Shown: positions 37,818-48,540 of the stretch, piece after piece
Layout of the letters: each line of letters starts with the position of its first letter
Position numbering within the stretch: the first letter of the stretch is position 1
Source: Streptosporangium album
Lineage (GTDB): Bacteria; Actinomycetota; Actinomycetes; Streptosporangiales; Streptosporangiaceae
NCBI RefSeq assembly: GCF_014203795.1
Contig: NZ_JACHJU010000002.1
Coordinates: 930,001-994,000 of the forward strand
DNA: 64,000 bases
Reading direction: 5' to 3'
Position numbers and translations under genes: made by a program
The notes under the pieces: model-generated
The model's input: only the letters and a program-made list of their open reading frames with translations
Told to the model about the DNA's origin: nothing
The model's database searches: none

Positions 37818-37878
37818 ACGGCCTGCCGTTCACGCCCCGAGGCAGGCCGTTCACGCCCCGAGGCGTGAACGGCCTGCC
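37798..37878. repeat. Cluster of overlapping palindromes at the dnaE 3' end
   Basis: Three copies of GGCGTGAACGGCCTGCC alternate in orientation. The first two form a 24-bp perfect stem (37798-37821 with 37826-37849, loop CCTG) that includes the dnaE stop codon. The second and third form a 17-bp stem (37841-37857 with 37862-37878, loop CCGA). It probably began as a bidirectional terminator between convergent genes and was then duplicated. Confidence 0.85.
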
Positions 37879-37879
37879 G

Positions 37880-38313
37880 TTGTCATGCCGGACCGCGGTG
37901 AGCAGCGCGTTGGCGCCGAGTGCGCGGCGCAGCTCCTCGTCCTCGATCAGGCGGCAGACGCCCTCGGCTGGCGCGGTGATCCTGCCCGGGGGGACCAGCA
38001 GGCCGTCGTGCCCGTGGGCCCAGGCGCGGATCAGCCGGTCGTCGAGGTAGCGGACGCGGACACCGTCGGGAACGGGGAAGAAAGGTTGCTCACGCTCCCT
38101 GAACACGCTCACGATCTCGACGTCGCGCGTCCGCGCGAGGTGCCCGGCGAGGTTGAAAACGGTTCGGATCGTGCCGCCCATGCCGTTGGCGTGCAACAGC
38201 AGGATGCGCACCTCGTGGCCGTCGGGAGGCGACGCCGCCCGGGCGCGCTGCCGGTCACACGCCTCCAGGGCCCCAAGGAGTGCCCTCGCGACGATGCGAC
38301 GTAGGAAAGACAC
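37880..38313 (-). pseudogene. Glycosyltransferase (GT4-like) remnant with internal deletion
   Basis: The GTG at 38313 opens a frame that first matches the N-terminus of a group 1 glycosyltransferase (LLLHANGMGGTIRTVFNLA, then EREQPFFPVPDGVRVRYLDDR). It then jumps to the C-terminal donor-site region (HGHDGLLVPPG, LIEDEELRRALGANA). The middle of the enzyme, some 200 residues by family length, is absent. The end runs into the palindrome cluster. Not expected to be functional. Confidence 0.75.
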
Positions 38314-38466
38314 GTCATGTTCCGTTCGTGTCGATGTCAGTGCTCTTTTCCGTAGATAGAAGGCGGCGGGTCCAATGTCATACTTCCCGCCGGGACAGAG
38401 GTATCCCCCGCTCTGCCGGACAATCGCGGGCGCTCAGCTCGCGGACGCGGATGTACCAGGCGAAGC

Positions 38467-38880
38467 GCGCGCGGCACGAGCCTGCTCCGGGTCGCCTACC
38501 TCGCGTGCGGCGCCGCACGGGACGCCGAGGACCTGCTGCAGACGGCGCTGGAGCGCGCGTACCGCAGCTGGGACCGGGTGCGCCACGACAACCCCGAGCC
38601 CTATGTCCGCCGCATCATCGTCAACGACTCGATCAACCGTGCCCGGCGGCGGGCGATCCTGCGGATCATCCCGACGCACGCCCCGCCCGAACGGTCGGCG
38701 CGGGAGGCCGACCTCGACCTGCGCCACGTGCTGATGGAGACCCTGCGGGCGCTGCCTCCCCGGCAGCGCGCGGTGGTCGTCCTGCGCTACTGGGAGGACC
38801 TCAGCGAGACCCAGACCGCGGAGATCCTCGGCTGCTCGGCGGGCACGGTGAAGAGCCAGGCGTCGAAAGCGCTCACCAGC
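38467..38880 (+). pseudogene. ECF sigma factor (SigE-like) remnant, truncated at both ends
   Basis: The frame encodes the sigma-2 core (LLRVAYLACGAARDAEDLLQ, then PYVRRIIVNDSINRARR) and the sigma-4 helix-turn-helix (LSETQTAEILGCSAGTVKSQ). No in-frame start codon exists before the stop at 38353, and region 1/2.1 is missing. After KALTS the frame leaves family similarity and runs into the 3' end of the convergent PBP gene. It looks like a fragment left by deletions on both sides. Confidence 0.75.
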
Positions 38881-41134
38881 GGTCGTCCATCCACCTTCTC
38901 CACTCGCGGTATCTGCGGTTCTGCCGCTCCCTGAGGAAGATGCGCTGCCGGCGGTACAGCCCGCGTTCGACGGTGTGGCGCTCCCCGGCGCGGCGTCCCG
39001 CCTCCTCGGCTTTCTTGTCCTTCTCGTCCTTCTCCAGGCCGGGGGTGTGACCGCCGCCGAAACGCCCCATGTCGGGATGGTGGAAGGACGACGGGGGGAC
39101 GTCCCGCAGGGCGGCGGACATGGACGACACCCAGATGGGGCCGGGCAGGGAGGCGCCCTGGACCTCGCCGTAGTATTCGCCGCCGATCTCCACGTCCCGC
39201 AGCGGATGGCGGTAGGAGCCGCGGATGTCGCCCAGGCTGACCGCGGCGGCCAGGTCGGGGGTGTATCCGGCGAACCACGCCGAGGTGTAGCCGTTGTTGG
39301 TGCCGGTCTTGCCGGCCGCCTCGCGGTCGATACCCTGGCCCGTCATGGTGCCCTTGGTGAACACCCCGGTCAGGATGTGGTTGACCGCGTCGGCCACCCC
39401 GCGGTCGATCGCCTGGTCGCAGCTCGGCGGCACCTGGATCCGCCTGCCGTTCCGCTCGACGATGTCGCTGATGGCCATCGGACGGCAGTAGCGGCCCCGC
39501 GCGCCGAAGGCGGCGAACGCCCCCGCCACCGTCACCGGGTCCATCTCGTTGGCCCCGAGGGTGAAGGTCGGGACCTCGTGCAGCGGCTTGCCGTCCGCGC
39601 GGACGATGCCGAGCGCCTTGGCGGTCCTGACCACCCGGCACAGGCCCACCCGCTGCTCCAGCATCATGTAGAAGATGTTCACCGACTTCCAGGTGCCGGT
39701 GGAGAGGCTGTACGGGCCGCCCGAGCCCTCGCCGCCGGCGTTGAAGATCTCGGTGTTGGGGTCGTTGACCTTGTGGCCCCGGCAGTCGACGTAGCCCGAG
39801 TCGGGCACGAAGCTGCCCGGCGTCATGTAGCCCTGGTCGAACCGCCAGCCGCGGCTCAGGGCGGTGGCCAGCGTGAACACCTTGAACGTGGAGCCGGCCT
39901 GGAATCCCTGCCCGCCGCCGTGCGCCATGTCGGCGGGCAGGTTGTAGGTGGTCCGGGAGCCGTTGTTGGTGTTGCCGGGGTTGCGGCCGTACTTCTTGCT
40001 GGCGGCCATCGCCCGGATCCGCCCGGTCCCCGGCTCGATCATGGCCTCGGCCGCGACCTCGGTGTCCTTGGCGCCGACCCGCGAGGAGATGGCCCGCTGT
40101 GCCGCCCGCTGGGCGATCGGGTCGACGGTGGTGCGCAGCACGGCGCCGCCCTTGGCCAGGCGGCGCTCCCGCTCGGCGCGGGTGTTGCCGAAGACCGGGT
40201 TGTTCAGCAGCTCCTTGTGGACATAGATGCAGAAGTAGGGGTAGGCGCTCTCGGCGCAGCCACCGGGCTCCGGCTTCAGCCGGAGGCGCAGGGGGTTCTT
40301 CTTGGTGGTGTCGGCCCGGGCCTGGGTGATGTATCCCACCTGGGCCATCCGGTCCAGCACGATGTCCCTGCGCTCGCGCAGGCGCGTACGGCGCTGCCTG
40401 TCCAGCGACGGGTCCGTCGCGTACGGCGTCCGCACCGCACCGGCCAGGGTCGCGGCCTGCTGCAGGGACAGCCTGGCGGCCGGGACCGAGAAGAACCGCT
40501 GGGCCGCGGCCTCGATCCCGAACGCGCCCGCGCCGAAGTAGGCGATGTTGAGATAACGCTCCAGGATCTCGGCCTTGCTGTACTTCTTCTCCATCGCCAG
40601 GGCGTACCGCAGCTCGATGATCTTACGTTTGAGGCTCGGCGCCCGGGCCTGGGCGCGCTCGGCGCTGGTCTGGGCGTTCTCGACCAGGATGTTCTTCACG
40701 AGCTGCTGGGTGAGGGAGGACCCTCCCTGCCGCACCCCGCCGGCCTGGGCGTTGGTCACCAGCGCCCGGAGCGTCCCCTTGATGTCCAGACCGGCGTGCT
40801 CGTAGAACCGGGAGTCCTCGATCGCCACGATCGCCTGGCTCATGATCGGGGCGACCTTGCGGAGAGGGACGATCTGCCGGTTCTCCGTGTAGAACTGGGC
40901 GAACTGCTTGCCGTTCCGATCCAGCAGCACCGTGCGCTGCGGGAGCGGGTTCTCATGCGGGCTGGGGGGCAGGTCGGTCAGGGTGCGCGCGACGCTGTTG
41001 GTGGTGATCCCGACGCTGCCGACCACCGGTAGGAGTGCGGCGGCCGCCAGCAGCCCGCCGAGCACGCCGCAGGCCAGCAGCGCCTGCAGGCACACGGCGG
41101 GACTGTGCCTTACCTCGTGTCGTCGCGATATCAC
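38873..41134 (-). CDS. Class A penicillin-binding protein (GT51 glycosyltransferase + transpeptidase)
   Basis: Bifunctional wall synthase of 753 residues. An N-terminal membrane anchor (about 15-42) precedes the GT51 domain, with the catalytic Glu in EDSRFYEH (E106) and the GGSSLTQQLVKN motif. The transpeptidase domain follows with SxxK (S415-T-F-K418), SVN and KTG (609-611). A basic, charged tail ends in RRWMDDRW. The GTG at 41134 lacks a good ribosome site. Its 3' end is convergent with the sigma remnant. Confidence 0.93.
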   Translation of the reverse strand: MISRRHEVRHSPAVCLQALLACGVLGGLLAAAALLPVVGSVGITTNSVARTLTDLPPSPHENPLPQRTVLLDRNGKQFAQFYTENRQIVPLRKVAPIMSQAIVAIEDSRFYEHAGLDIKGTLRALVTNAQAGGVRQGGSSLTQQLVKNILVENAQTSAERAQARAPSLKRKIIELRYALAMEKKYSKAEILERYLNIAYFGAGAFGIEAAAQRFFSVPAARLSLQQAATLAGAVRTPYATDPSLDRQRRTRLRERRDIVLDRMAQVGYITQARADTTKKNPLRLRLKPEPGGCAESAYPYFCIYVHKELLNNPVFGNTRAERERRLAKGGAVLRTTVDPIAQRAAQRAISSRVGAKDTEVAAEAMIEPGTGRIRAMAASKKYGRNPGNTNNGSRTTYNLPADMAHGGGQGFQAGSTFKVFTLATALSRGWRFDQGYMTPGSFVPDSGYVDCRGHKVNDPNTEIFNAGGEGSGGPYSLSTGTWKSVNIFYMMLEQRVGLCRVVRTAKALGIVRADGKPLHEVPTFTLGANEMDPVTVAGAFAAFGARGRYCRPMAISDIVERNGRRIQVPPSCDQAIDRGVADAVNHILTGVFTKGTMTGQGIDREAAGKTGTNNGYTSAWFAGYTPDLAAAVSLGDIRGSYRHPLRDVEIGGEYYGEVQGASLPGPIWVSSMSAALRDVPPSSFHHPDMGRFGGGHTPGLEKDEKDKKAEEAGRRAGERHTVERGLYRRQRIFLRERQNRRYREWRRWMDDRW

Positions 41135-41186
41135 AGATAGTAAGGTGCAACCGGATGATCAGCCATAAACATCCGGGTGGAAGATT

Positions 41187-42503
41187 TTACTCTTGAAGGG
41201 CCTCCGCCCTGCTGATCTTCAGGCCCAGTGAGGCGAACTGCTCGAAGGGGCGATGGTAGCCCCGCTCGATGTGGTGCACCCCGCGCAGCGTGGAGATGCC
41301 CTCGGCGGCGGCGGCCGCGAGCACCGCGGAGAACCCGGCCCGGATGTCGGGCAGCGTCACGTCGGCGCCGCGCAGCTTGGACACGCCGCGCACGACCGCC
41401 GAGTGCTTGGCGTTGGTGTCGTGGTAGCGGCACGCCGGGCCGCCGAGGCACACGTCGAAGACCTCGATCTCGCAGCCCATCCGCTGCAGGGCGGGCACGT
41501 AGACCAGCCGGTTCTCAAACACCGTCTCGTGCAGCACCGACATGCCCTGGGCCTGTGTGAACAGCACCATCAGCGGTGTCTGCCAGTCGGTCATGAAGCC
41601 CGGATGCGTGTCGGTCTGCACCGCCGCCGCCCGCAGCCCGTCCGGCGCGGACGCCGACACGTAGTCGTCGGTGATGTCCATCTCGGCGCCCATCCGGGCG
41701 AGTGTGGTGATCGCGGTGACCAGCCGGTCCTGGGGGCAGCCGTGCACCCGGACCTCGCCGCCGGTGATCAGACCGGCCGCCAGGTAGGAGAACGCCTCGA
41801 TCCGGTCGCCGTTGAGCCAGGTGGAGGCGCCGCGCAGCCGCTCCACGCCTTCGATCACGATGCGCCGGTCCGGGCTGAGCTCGATGCGCGCGCCCATGCG
41901 CTGCAGGAACAGCGCGAGCTCCACCACCTCGGGCTCCATGGCCGCGCCCTTGAGCACGGTCTTGCCCTCCGCGAGCACCGCCGACATGAGGATCGTCTCG
42001 GTCGCGCCGACGCTCGGGTAGGGCAGTTCGATCCGGGTCCCGCGCAGGCGCTTGGCCCTGGCGTAGACGCCGGTGTCGCTCACCTCGACCTCGGCCCCCA
42101 TGGCGCGCAGCGCCTCGACGTGGAAGTCGACGGGCCGCCGCCCGATCGGGTCGCCGCCCACCAGCGGCACGAACGCCTCGCCGGCCAGGTGCAGCAGCGG
42201 ACCCAGCATCAGGATGGGGATCCGGTTGAGACCGGTGAACGCGGCGGGCACGTGGGGGTTGATCTGCGATCCCTGGGCGATCCTGATCTCCCGGGGCGTG
42301 ATCTCCACGTCGATGCCGAGGGCCCGCAGCATCTGCGCGGTGATCCCGACCTCGCCCACGTCGGGGGCGTTGTGGATCGTGCTCTCGCCGACGCCCAGCA
42401 TCGCGGCGACCATGTGCTTGGAGACGCCGTTCTTGGACCCGCGGACCTCGACGTCGCCACGTAGCGGCCCGGACGGTTCGATCAGCCATACCTCTTCGTT
42501 CAC
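41187..42503 (-). CDS. MurA-like UDP-GlcNAc enolpyruvyltransferase with Asp in place of the fosfomycin-target Cys
   Basis: A 438-residue EPSP-synthase-fold enzyme resembling MurA, which makes UDP-GlcNAc-enolpyruvate for peptidoglycan. The catalytic loop reads VGGDPIGRRPVD, so the usual Cys (C115 in E. coli) is Asp at residue 118. The same substitution in Mycobacterium gives intrinsic fosfomycin resistance. The start is GTG at 42503 with no ribosome site. A TAGTCT box at 42516-42511 sits a few bases upstream, suggesting a leaderless transcript. Fifty-two bases separate it from the PBP downstream. Confidence 0.87.
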   Translation of the reverse strand: MNEEVWLIEPSGPLRGDVEVRGSKNGVSKHMVAAMLGVGESTIHNAPDVGEVGITAQMLRALGIDVEITPREIRIAQGSQINPHVPAAFTGLNRIPILMLGPLLHLAGEAFVPLVGGDPIGRRPVDFHVEALRAMGAEVEVSDTGVYARAKRLRGTRIELPYPSVGATETILMSAVLAEGKTVLKGAAMEPEVVELALFLQRMGARIELSPDRRIVIEGVERLRGASTWLNGDRIEAFSYLAAGLITGGEVRVHGCPQDRLVTAITTLARMGAEMDITDDYVSASAPDGLRAAAVQTDTHPGFMTDWQTPLMVLFTQAQGMSVLHETVFENRLVYVPALQRMGCEIEVFDVCLGGPACRYHDTNAKHSAVVRGVSKLRGADVTLPDIRAGFSAVLAAAAAEGISTLRGVHHIERGYHRPFEQFASLGLKISRAEALQE

Positions 42504-42577
42504 CCGGACAGACTAACGGGATTCGGGCGGAGTCTCGGGGAGCACAGGCCGGGGGGTCGGTAACATCGGGCACATCA

Positions 42578-43150
42578 GTGCACAGGGTGAGGGGAAACAC
42601 ATTGCGGCACGCGCGCGACTTCGCCGTCACGGTGCTGGTGCTCGGCCTGCTGGGCGTGGGCTCCGGTGCCCTGTGGTCCCTTCTCGCGCCGCGCCCGCCG
42701 TACGTCATGACCAAGCAGGGACCGCTGCTGGCCGACCCCTCAACCCAGGCGCTCATCGCGGCCGACGGCTGGTTCGCGGTCGTCACCGGTGCGCTCGGGC
42801 TGGCCTGCGGGGCCATCGGCTACGGCCTGTCGCGCAGGGGGCGCCCGCTCGCGGTGGTGCTCGGCCTGGCTGCGGGCGGCCTGCTCGGCGGTTACCTCAC
42901 GCTGGTGGTCGGACAGGCGGTCAACCTGGGGGCGGGGAGCGTCACCGCCGCCGGGGCGTCCGTGTCCCTGATCCCCGGCCCGCTGGGCCTGACCGCCCCG
43001 GGGGTGATGTGCGCCTGGCCGCTGCTGGCCGTCGGCGTGTTCTTCGGGCTGGAGGGCATCGCGGGCTACCGTGACTCGCCGCTGCGCCGCCCGTTCGGCG
43101 GGCAGGACCCCTACGGGCCGATGTCCTCCTACGACATCAGCGACAGGTGA
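42578..43150 (+). CDS. DUF2567-like four-helix membrane protein
   Basis: A 190-residue protein with about four hydrophobic segments (20-45, 62-84, 90-112, 140-165) and a loop APRPPYVMTKQGP after the first, as seen in the actinobacterial DUF2567 group. Function unknown. GTG at 42578 follows a TAACAT box by 11 bases, so it may be leaderless. TTG at 42602 with GAGGGG upstream is an alternative start. Divergent from the murA-like gene. Confidence 0.7.
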   Translation: MHRVRGNTLRHARDFAVTVLVLGLLGVGSGALWSLLAPRPPYVMTKQGPLLADPSTQALIAADGWFAVVTGALGLACGAIGYGLSRRGRPLAVVLGLAAGGLLGGYLTLVVGQAVNLGAGSVTAAGASVSLIPGPLGLTAPGVMCAWPLLAVGVFFGLEGIAGYRDSPLRRPFGGQDPYGPMSSYDISDR

Positions 43151-43160
43151 CCGCGCGCCC

Positions 43161-44552
43161 TCAGAGCCCGGCGGGCCTGCGCGTGCCGTGCCCGGTGGCC
43201 CGCTCGAACGCGTGGGCCAGCCGCAGCACCTCCAGGTCGGCGAAGGGCGGTCCGACGATCTGCACGCCCACCGGCAGCCCGTCGGCGGTGAACCCGCACG
43301 GCACGGACGCCGCGGGGGCGTGCAGCACGCTGATCCAGTAGGCCGAGCGCATCCACGCCAGATAGTCCGGCAGCTCCTGTCCGTTGATCTCCGAGACGTA
43401 CGGCGCGTCCACCGGGAACGGCGGCACCTGGCTGACCGGCGCGATCAGGAAGTCGTAGGTGCCGAAGAAGCCGGTCATCCGCTGGTAGAGGCCGCTGCGC
43501 AGCCGCTCGGCCCTGGCCAGGTCCGCCCCGGTCACCGCGCGTCCCCGCTCGACGTTCCAGCGGACGTTCTCTCCCAGGGCGTCCTGGGGCAGGTCGCCGA
43601 AGGACAGGGCGTAGTACCACGCCCGGTAGATCCGGAACGCGTCCTCGGCGTCCGACAGGTCCAGCTCCACTCTCTCCACCCGCGCGCCCAGTCCGGTGAG
43701 CACCGCGGGGGCCTCGGCGGTGACCCTCGCCGTCTCCGCGTCGACCGGCAGGCCGCCCAGGTCCGGGCTCCACGCGACGCGCAGCCCGGTCAGGTCGAGC
43801 TCCAGCGGTTCGGTGAAGACCGTGCCGCTCTCGGCGATGGACAGGGGGGAGGCGGCGTCGAACCCGGCGATCACGCTCATCAGCAGCGCCAGGTCCTCCA
43901 CGGTGCGGGCCATCGGGCCCGGCACGCCGAGGGTGAACCACGCCGCCGTGGGTGAGGGGGCCGGCACCCGGCCGGGTGTCGGCCGCAGCCCCACCACGTT
44001 GCAGAACGAGGCCGGGTTGCGCAGCGAGCCGCCCATGTCGGAGCCGTCGGCCAGCGCCGTCATCCCGGTCGCCAGCGCCGCCGCGGCGCCGCCGCTGCTG
44101 CCGCCCGCCGACCGCGACAGGTCGTAGGGGTTGCGGGTGGCGCCGAACAGCTTGTTCACGGTGTGCGAGCCGGTGCCGAACTCCGGGGTGTTGGTCTTGC
44201 CGATCGTGATCGCCCCGGCTCCGCGCATCCGCCGCACGATGGGGGAGTCGGTGTCGGGGACGTGGTCGGCGAAGAGCGGCGAGCCGTACGTGGTGCGGAT
44301 CCCGGCGGTGTCGGTCAGGTCCTTGTGCGCGACCGGCAGGCCGTGCAGCGGCCCGCGCGGGCGCCCCCTCGCCAGGTCCCGGTCGGCCTCCGCGGCCTCC
44401 TGCCGGGCGCGGTCGGTCGCCAGGGTGACGATTGCGTTGACCCGGGGGTTGACCTCCTCGATCCGGTCCAGGTGCGCCTGGAGCAGCTCGGTCGCGCTCA
44501 CCTGCCTGGTGCGCAGCAGTTCGAGCATCTCGGTGGCGGTCAGGTAGTGCAT
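43161..44552 (-). CDS. Amidase-signature family hydrolase
   Basis: A 463-residue amidase with the Ser-cisSer-Lys triad region: the lysine in PVAHKD, the Gly/Ser-rich AGGSSGGAAAAL and the DMGGSLRNPAS segment that holds the nucleophile. Substrate unknown; related enzymes cleave aryl amides or act as GatA-like amidases, but no gatB/gatC neighbours are present. ATG at 44552 has GGGGGACC upstream. It is convergent with the preceding membrane-protein gene, ten bases apart. Confidence 0.9.
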   Translation of the reverse strand: MHYLTATEMLELLRTRQVSATELLQAHLDRIEEVNPRVNAIVTLATDRARQEAAEADRDLARGRPRGPLHGLPVAHKDLTDTAGIRTTYGSPLFADHVPDTDSPIVRRMRGAGAITIGKTNTPEFGTGSHTVNKLFGATRNPYDLSRSAGGSSGGAAAALATGMTALADGSDMGGSLRNPASFCNVVGLRPTPGRVPAPSPTAAWFTLGVPGPMARTVEDLALLMSVIAGFDAASPLSIAESGTVFTEPLELDLTGLRVAWSPDLGGLPVDAETARVTAEAPAVLTGLGARVERVELDLSDAEDAFRIYRAWYYALSFGDLPQDALGENVRWNVERGRAVTGADLARAERLRSGLYQRMTGFFGTYDFLIAPVSQVPPFPVDAPYVSEINGQELPDYLAWMRSAYWISVLHAPAASVPCGFTADGLPVGVQIVGPPFADLEVLRLAHAFERATGHGTRRPAGL

Positions 44553-44645
44553 GTGGTCCCCCGATCGGGTGCGGTCTGCGCCGAGTCTCGCCGAAGGGCG
44601 CCCCGGACGCGTCGGCAACCTTTGACAACGCGGGTGCCGGGAGGT

Positions 44646-45146
44646 CTAGCCCGCCTTGCCGATGGACGCGGTGATCCCTTGGGTCAGCCGTACCAGCTCC
44701 GCGGGGGCGGTCTCGATCTGCAGCCCGCGCCGTCCGGCCGAGAAGTAGACCGTCGCGAAGTCCAGTGCCGAGGCGTCGACCACGGTCGGCAGCCGCCTGC
44801 GCTGCCCCAGCGGGCTGATCCCGCCCACCACGTAACCGGTGACCCGCTCGACCTTGGCCGCGTCGGCCATCGCCGCCCGCTTGCTCCCCAGCGCCGCCGC
44901 GAACGCCTTCAGGTCCAGTTTGCCCGACACCGGCACCACGGCGACGGCCAGCCCGCTCTCGACCTCGGCCACGAGCGTCTTGAAGATCTGCCCGTACGGC
45001 ACGCCGAGCGCGTCGGCGGCCTCCTCGCCGTAGGCCTGGGCGGAGGCGTCGTGCTCGTAGGGGTGGAGGGTGAAATCGACCGCGGCCTGGGTCAGCGCCA
45101 CCGTCGCCGGGGTGCCCTGGCCGCCCTTGTTCCTGCTCTTGCTCAC
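44646..45146 (-). CDS. ybaK: YbaK/EbsC-type Cys-tRNA(Pro)/Cys-tRNA(Cys) deacylase
   Basis: A 166-residue trans-editing protein that hydrolyses mischarged Cys-tRNA(Pro). Family motifs are HDASAQAYGEEAA, QIFKTLV with the active-site Lys, and GGISPLGQRR. The start is GTG at 45146. The -10-like TAGGCT lies six bases upstream and no ribosome site exists, so translation is probably leaderless. Confidence 0.9.
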   Translation of the reverse strand: MSKSRNKGGQGTPATVALTQAAVDFTLHPYEHDASAQAYGEEAADALGVPYGQIFKTLVAEVESGLAVAVVPVSGKLDLKAFAAALGSKRAAMADAAKVERVTGYVVGGISPLGQRRRLPTVVDASALDFATVYFSAGRRGLQIETAPAELVRLTQGITASIGKAG

Positions 45147-45152
45147 AGGGGA

Positions 45153-45158
45153 AGCCTA
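45153..45158 (-). promoter_or_regulatory. -10 element for a leaderless ybaK transcript
   Basis: TAGGCT, read on the - strand, ends six bases before the GTG, placing the transcription start at the start codon. No convincing -35 is visible. Confidence 0.45.
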
Positions 45159-45233
45159 GCGGCTGAAGAAAATCTACATCGTAAAGCCGATGTCCGGATG
45201 GCGGACAGAACGGGACTCGGCGCCGGACCTACG

Positions 45234-45239
45234 TAGACT
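45234..45239 (+). promoter_or_regulatory. -10 element for a leaderless hisD transcript
   Basis: TAGACT ends six bases before the hisD GTG at 45246 and there is no ribosome binding site between them. This predicts a leaderless his operon mRNA. The -35 region is not recognisable. Confidence 0.5.
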
Positions 45240-45245
45240 AGATAG

Positions 45246-46523
45246 GTGATTTCCCGTACCGACCTGCGCGGAGCCCTCCCCGAGGACCTGCGCGACGTGC
45301 TGCCCCGTGCCGAACTCGACGTCGAAGCCGCCCTGGAGAAGGTGCGGCCGATCTGCGAGGACGTGCATCATCGTGGCGTCGAGGCGGTGCGGGAGCTGAC
45401 CGCGAGGTTCGACGGCGTCGAGCTCGGCTCCACCCGCGTGCCCGCCGAGGCGATCACCGAGGCGCTGGAGAAGCTGGACCTCAGGGTCCGGGCGGCCCTG
45501 GAGGAGTCGATCCGCCGTGCCCGCCTGGTCCATCGCGACCAGCGGCGCACCGACGTCACCACCCAGGTCGTGCCCGGGGGCACCGTCACCGAGCGGTGGA
45601 TCCCCGTCGAGCGCGTGGGCCTCTACGTCCCCGGTGGCCGGGCGGTCTATCCCTCCAGCGTGGTGATGAACGTCGTCCCCGCGCAGGAGGCGGGGGTGCC
45701 CTCCCTGGCGGTCACCTCGCCCGCGCAGAAGGAGTTCGGCGGGCTGCCGCACCCGGCCATCCTGGCCGCGTGCGCCCTGCTCGGCGTGGACGAGGTCTAT
45801 GCCGTCGGCGGCGCCCAGGCCGTGGCGATGTTCGCCTACGGCACCGAGGAGTGCGCGCCGGCGACCATGGTCACCGGTCCTGGCAACATCTGGGTGGCCG
45901 CCGCCAAGCGGCTGCTCAAGGGGCGCATCGGCATCGACTCCGAGGCGGGGCCCACCGAGATCGCGATCCTCGCCGACGCGACGGCCGACCCGGTGCACGT
46001 GGCCGCCGACCTGATCAGCCAGGCCGAGCACGACACGATCGCCGCGGCCGTCCTGGTCACCGACTCGGTGGGGCTGGCCGACGCGGTGGAGCGTGAGCTG
46101 CCCCGTCAGGTCGCCGCGACCAAGCATGGCGAGCGCATCACCGAGGCTCTGTCGGGTCGCCAGTCGGCGATTCTGCTGGTCGACGACATGGAGGCGGGGC
46201 TGCGGGTCGTCGACGCCTACGCGGCCGAGCACCTGGAGATCCACACTGTTGACGCGCCCGCGCTGGCGGCCCGGGTCCGCAACGCCGGGGCGATCTTCGT
46301 CGGCGCCTACGCGCCGGTCTCGCTCGGCGACTACCTCGCCGGGTCCAACCATGTGCTGCCCACGGGTGGCTGTGCCTGCCACTCCTCGGGGCTGTCGGTG
46401 CAGACCTTCCTGCGCGGCGTCCATGTCGTCGACTACACCCGTGAGGCTCTGGCAGGCGCCGCGGAGCACGTGTGCGTCCTGGCCGATGCCGAGGACCTGC
46501 CGGCACACGGTGCGGCGGTCCGC

Positions 46524-46553
<30 letters not shown>
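45246..46553 (+). CDS. hisD: HisD, histidinol dehydrogenase
   Basis: Zinc enzyme for the last two steps of histidine synthesis, 435 residues. Family segments seen are [32 protein letters not shown] and the metal-site region NHVLPTGG. It heads the his cluster and its last residues ([10 protein letters not shown]) recur in a downstream duplicated fragment. Probably transcribed from the leaderless promoter just upstream. Confidence 0.96.
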
Positions 46554-48353
<1,800 letters not shown>

Positions 48354-48384
48354 GCGGGCGGGTCCGTCCGGTGGGGAGGGCTCT

Positions 48385-48540
48385 GTGAGTGACAACGGGA
48401 CCGCTGTCGCCATGGCCTTCGTGGCGCTCTTCCTGGTGGGCGGGGTCATCTCCTTTTTCAAACAGGGGCTGAAGAAGGGCGCGCTGCTGCTGGCCGTCCT
48501 CGCGGTCCTGGCGACTATCGCGGCGAGGCTCTGGTGGTGA
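48385..48540 (+). CDS. Small membrane protein between hisB and hisH
   Basis: A 51-residue protein with two hydrophobic stretches (about 8-24 and 32-49) split by [16 protein letters not shown] precedes the GTG, and the stop overlaps the hisH start. I recall a small membrane protein at the same place in Streptomyces. No function is known; a histidine role is only suggested by position. Confidence 0.75.
   Translation: MSDNGTAVAMAFVALFLVGGVISFFKQGLKKGALLLAVLAVLATIAARLWW

Noticed and set aside
37798..37878. Repeats considered as a CRISPR array
   Set aside because: Units are adjacent inverted copies without unique spacers, and no cas genes are present.
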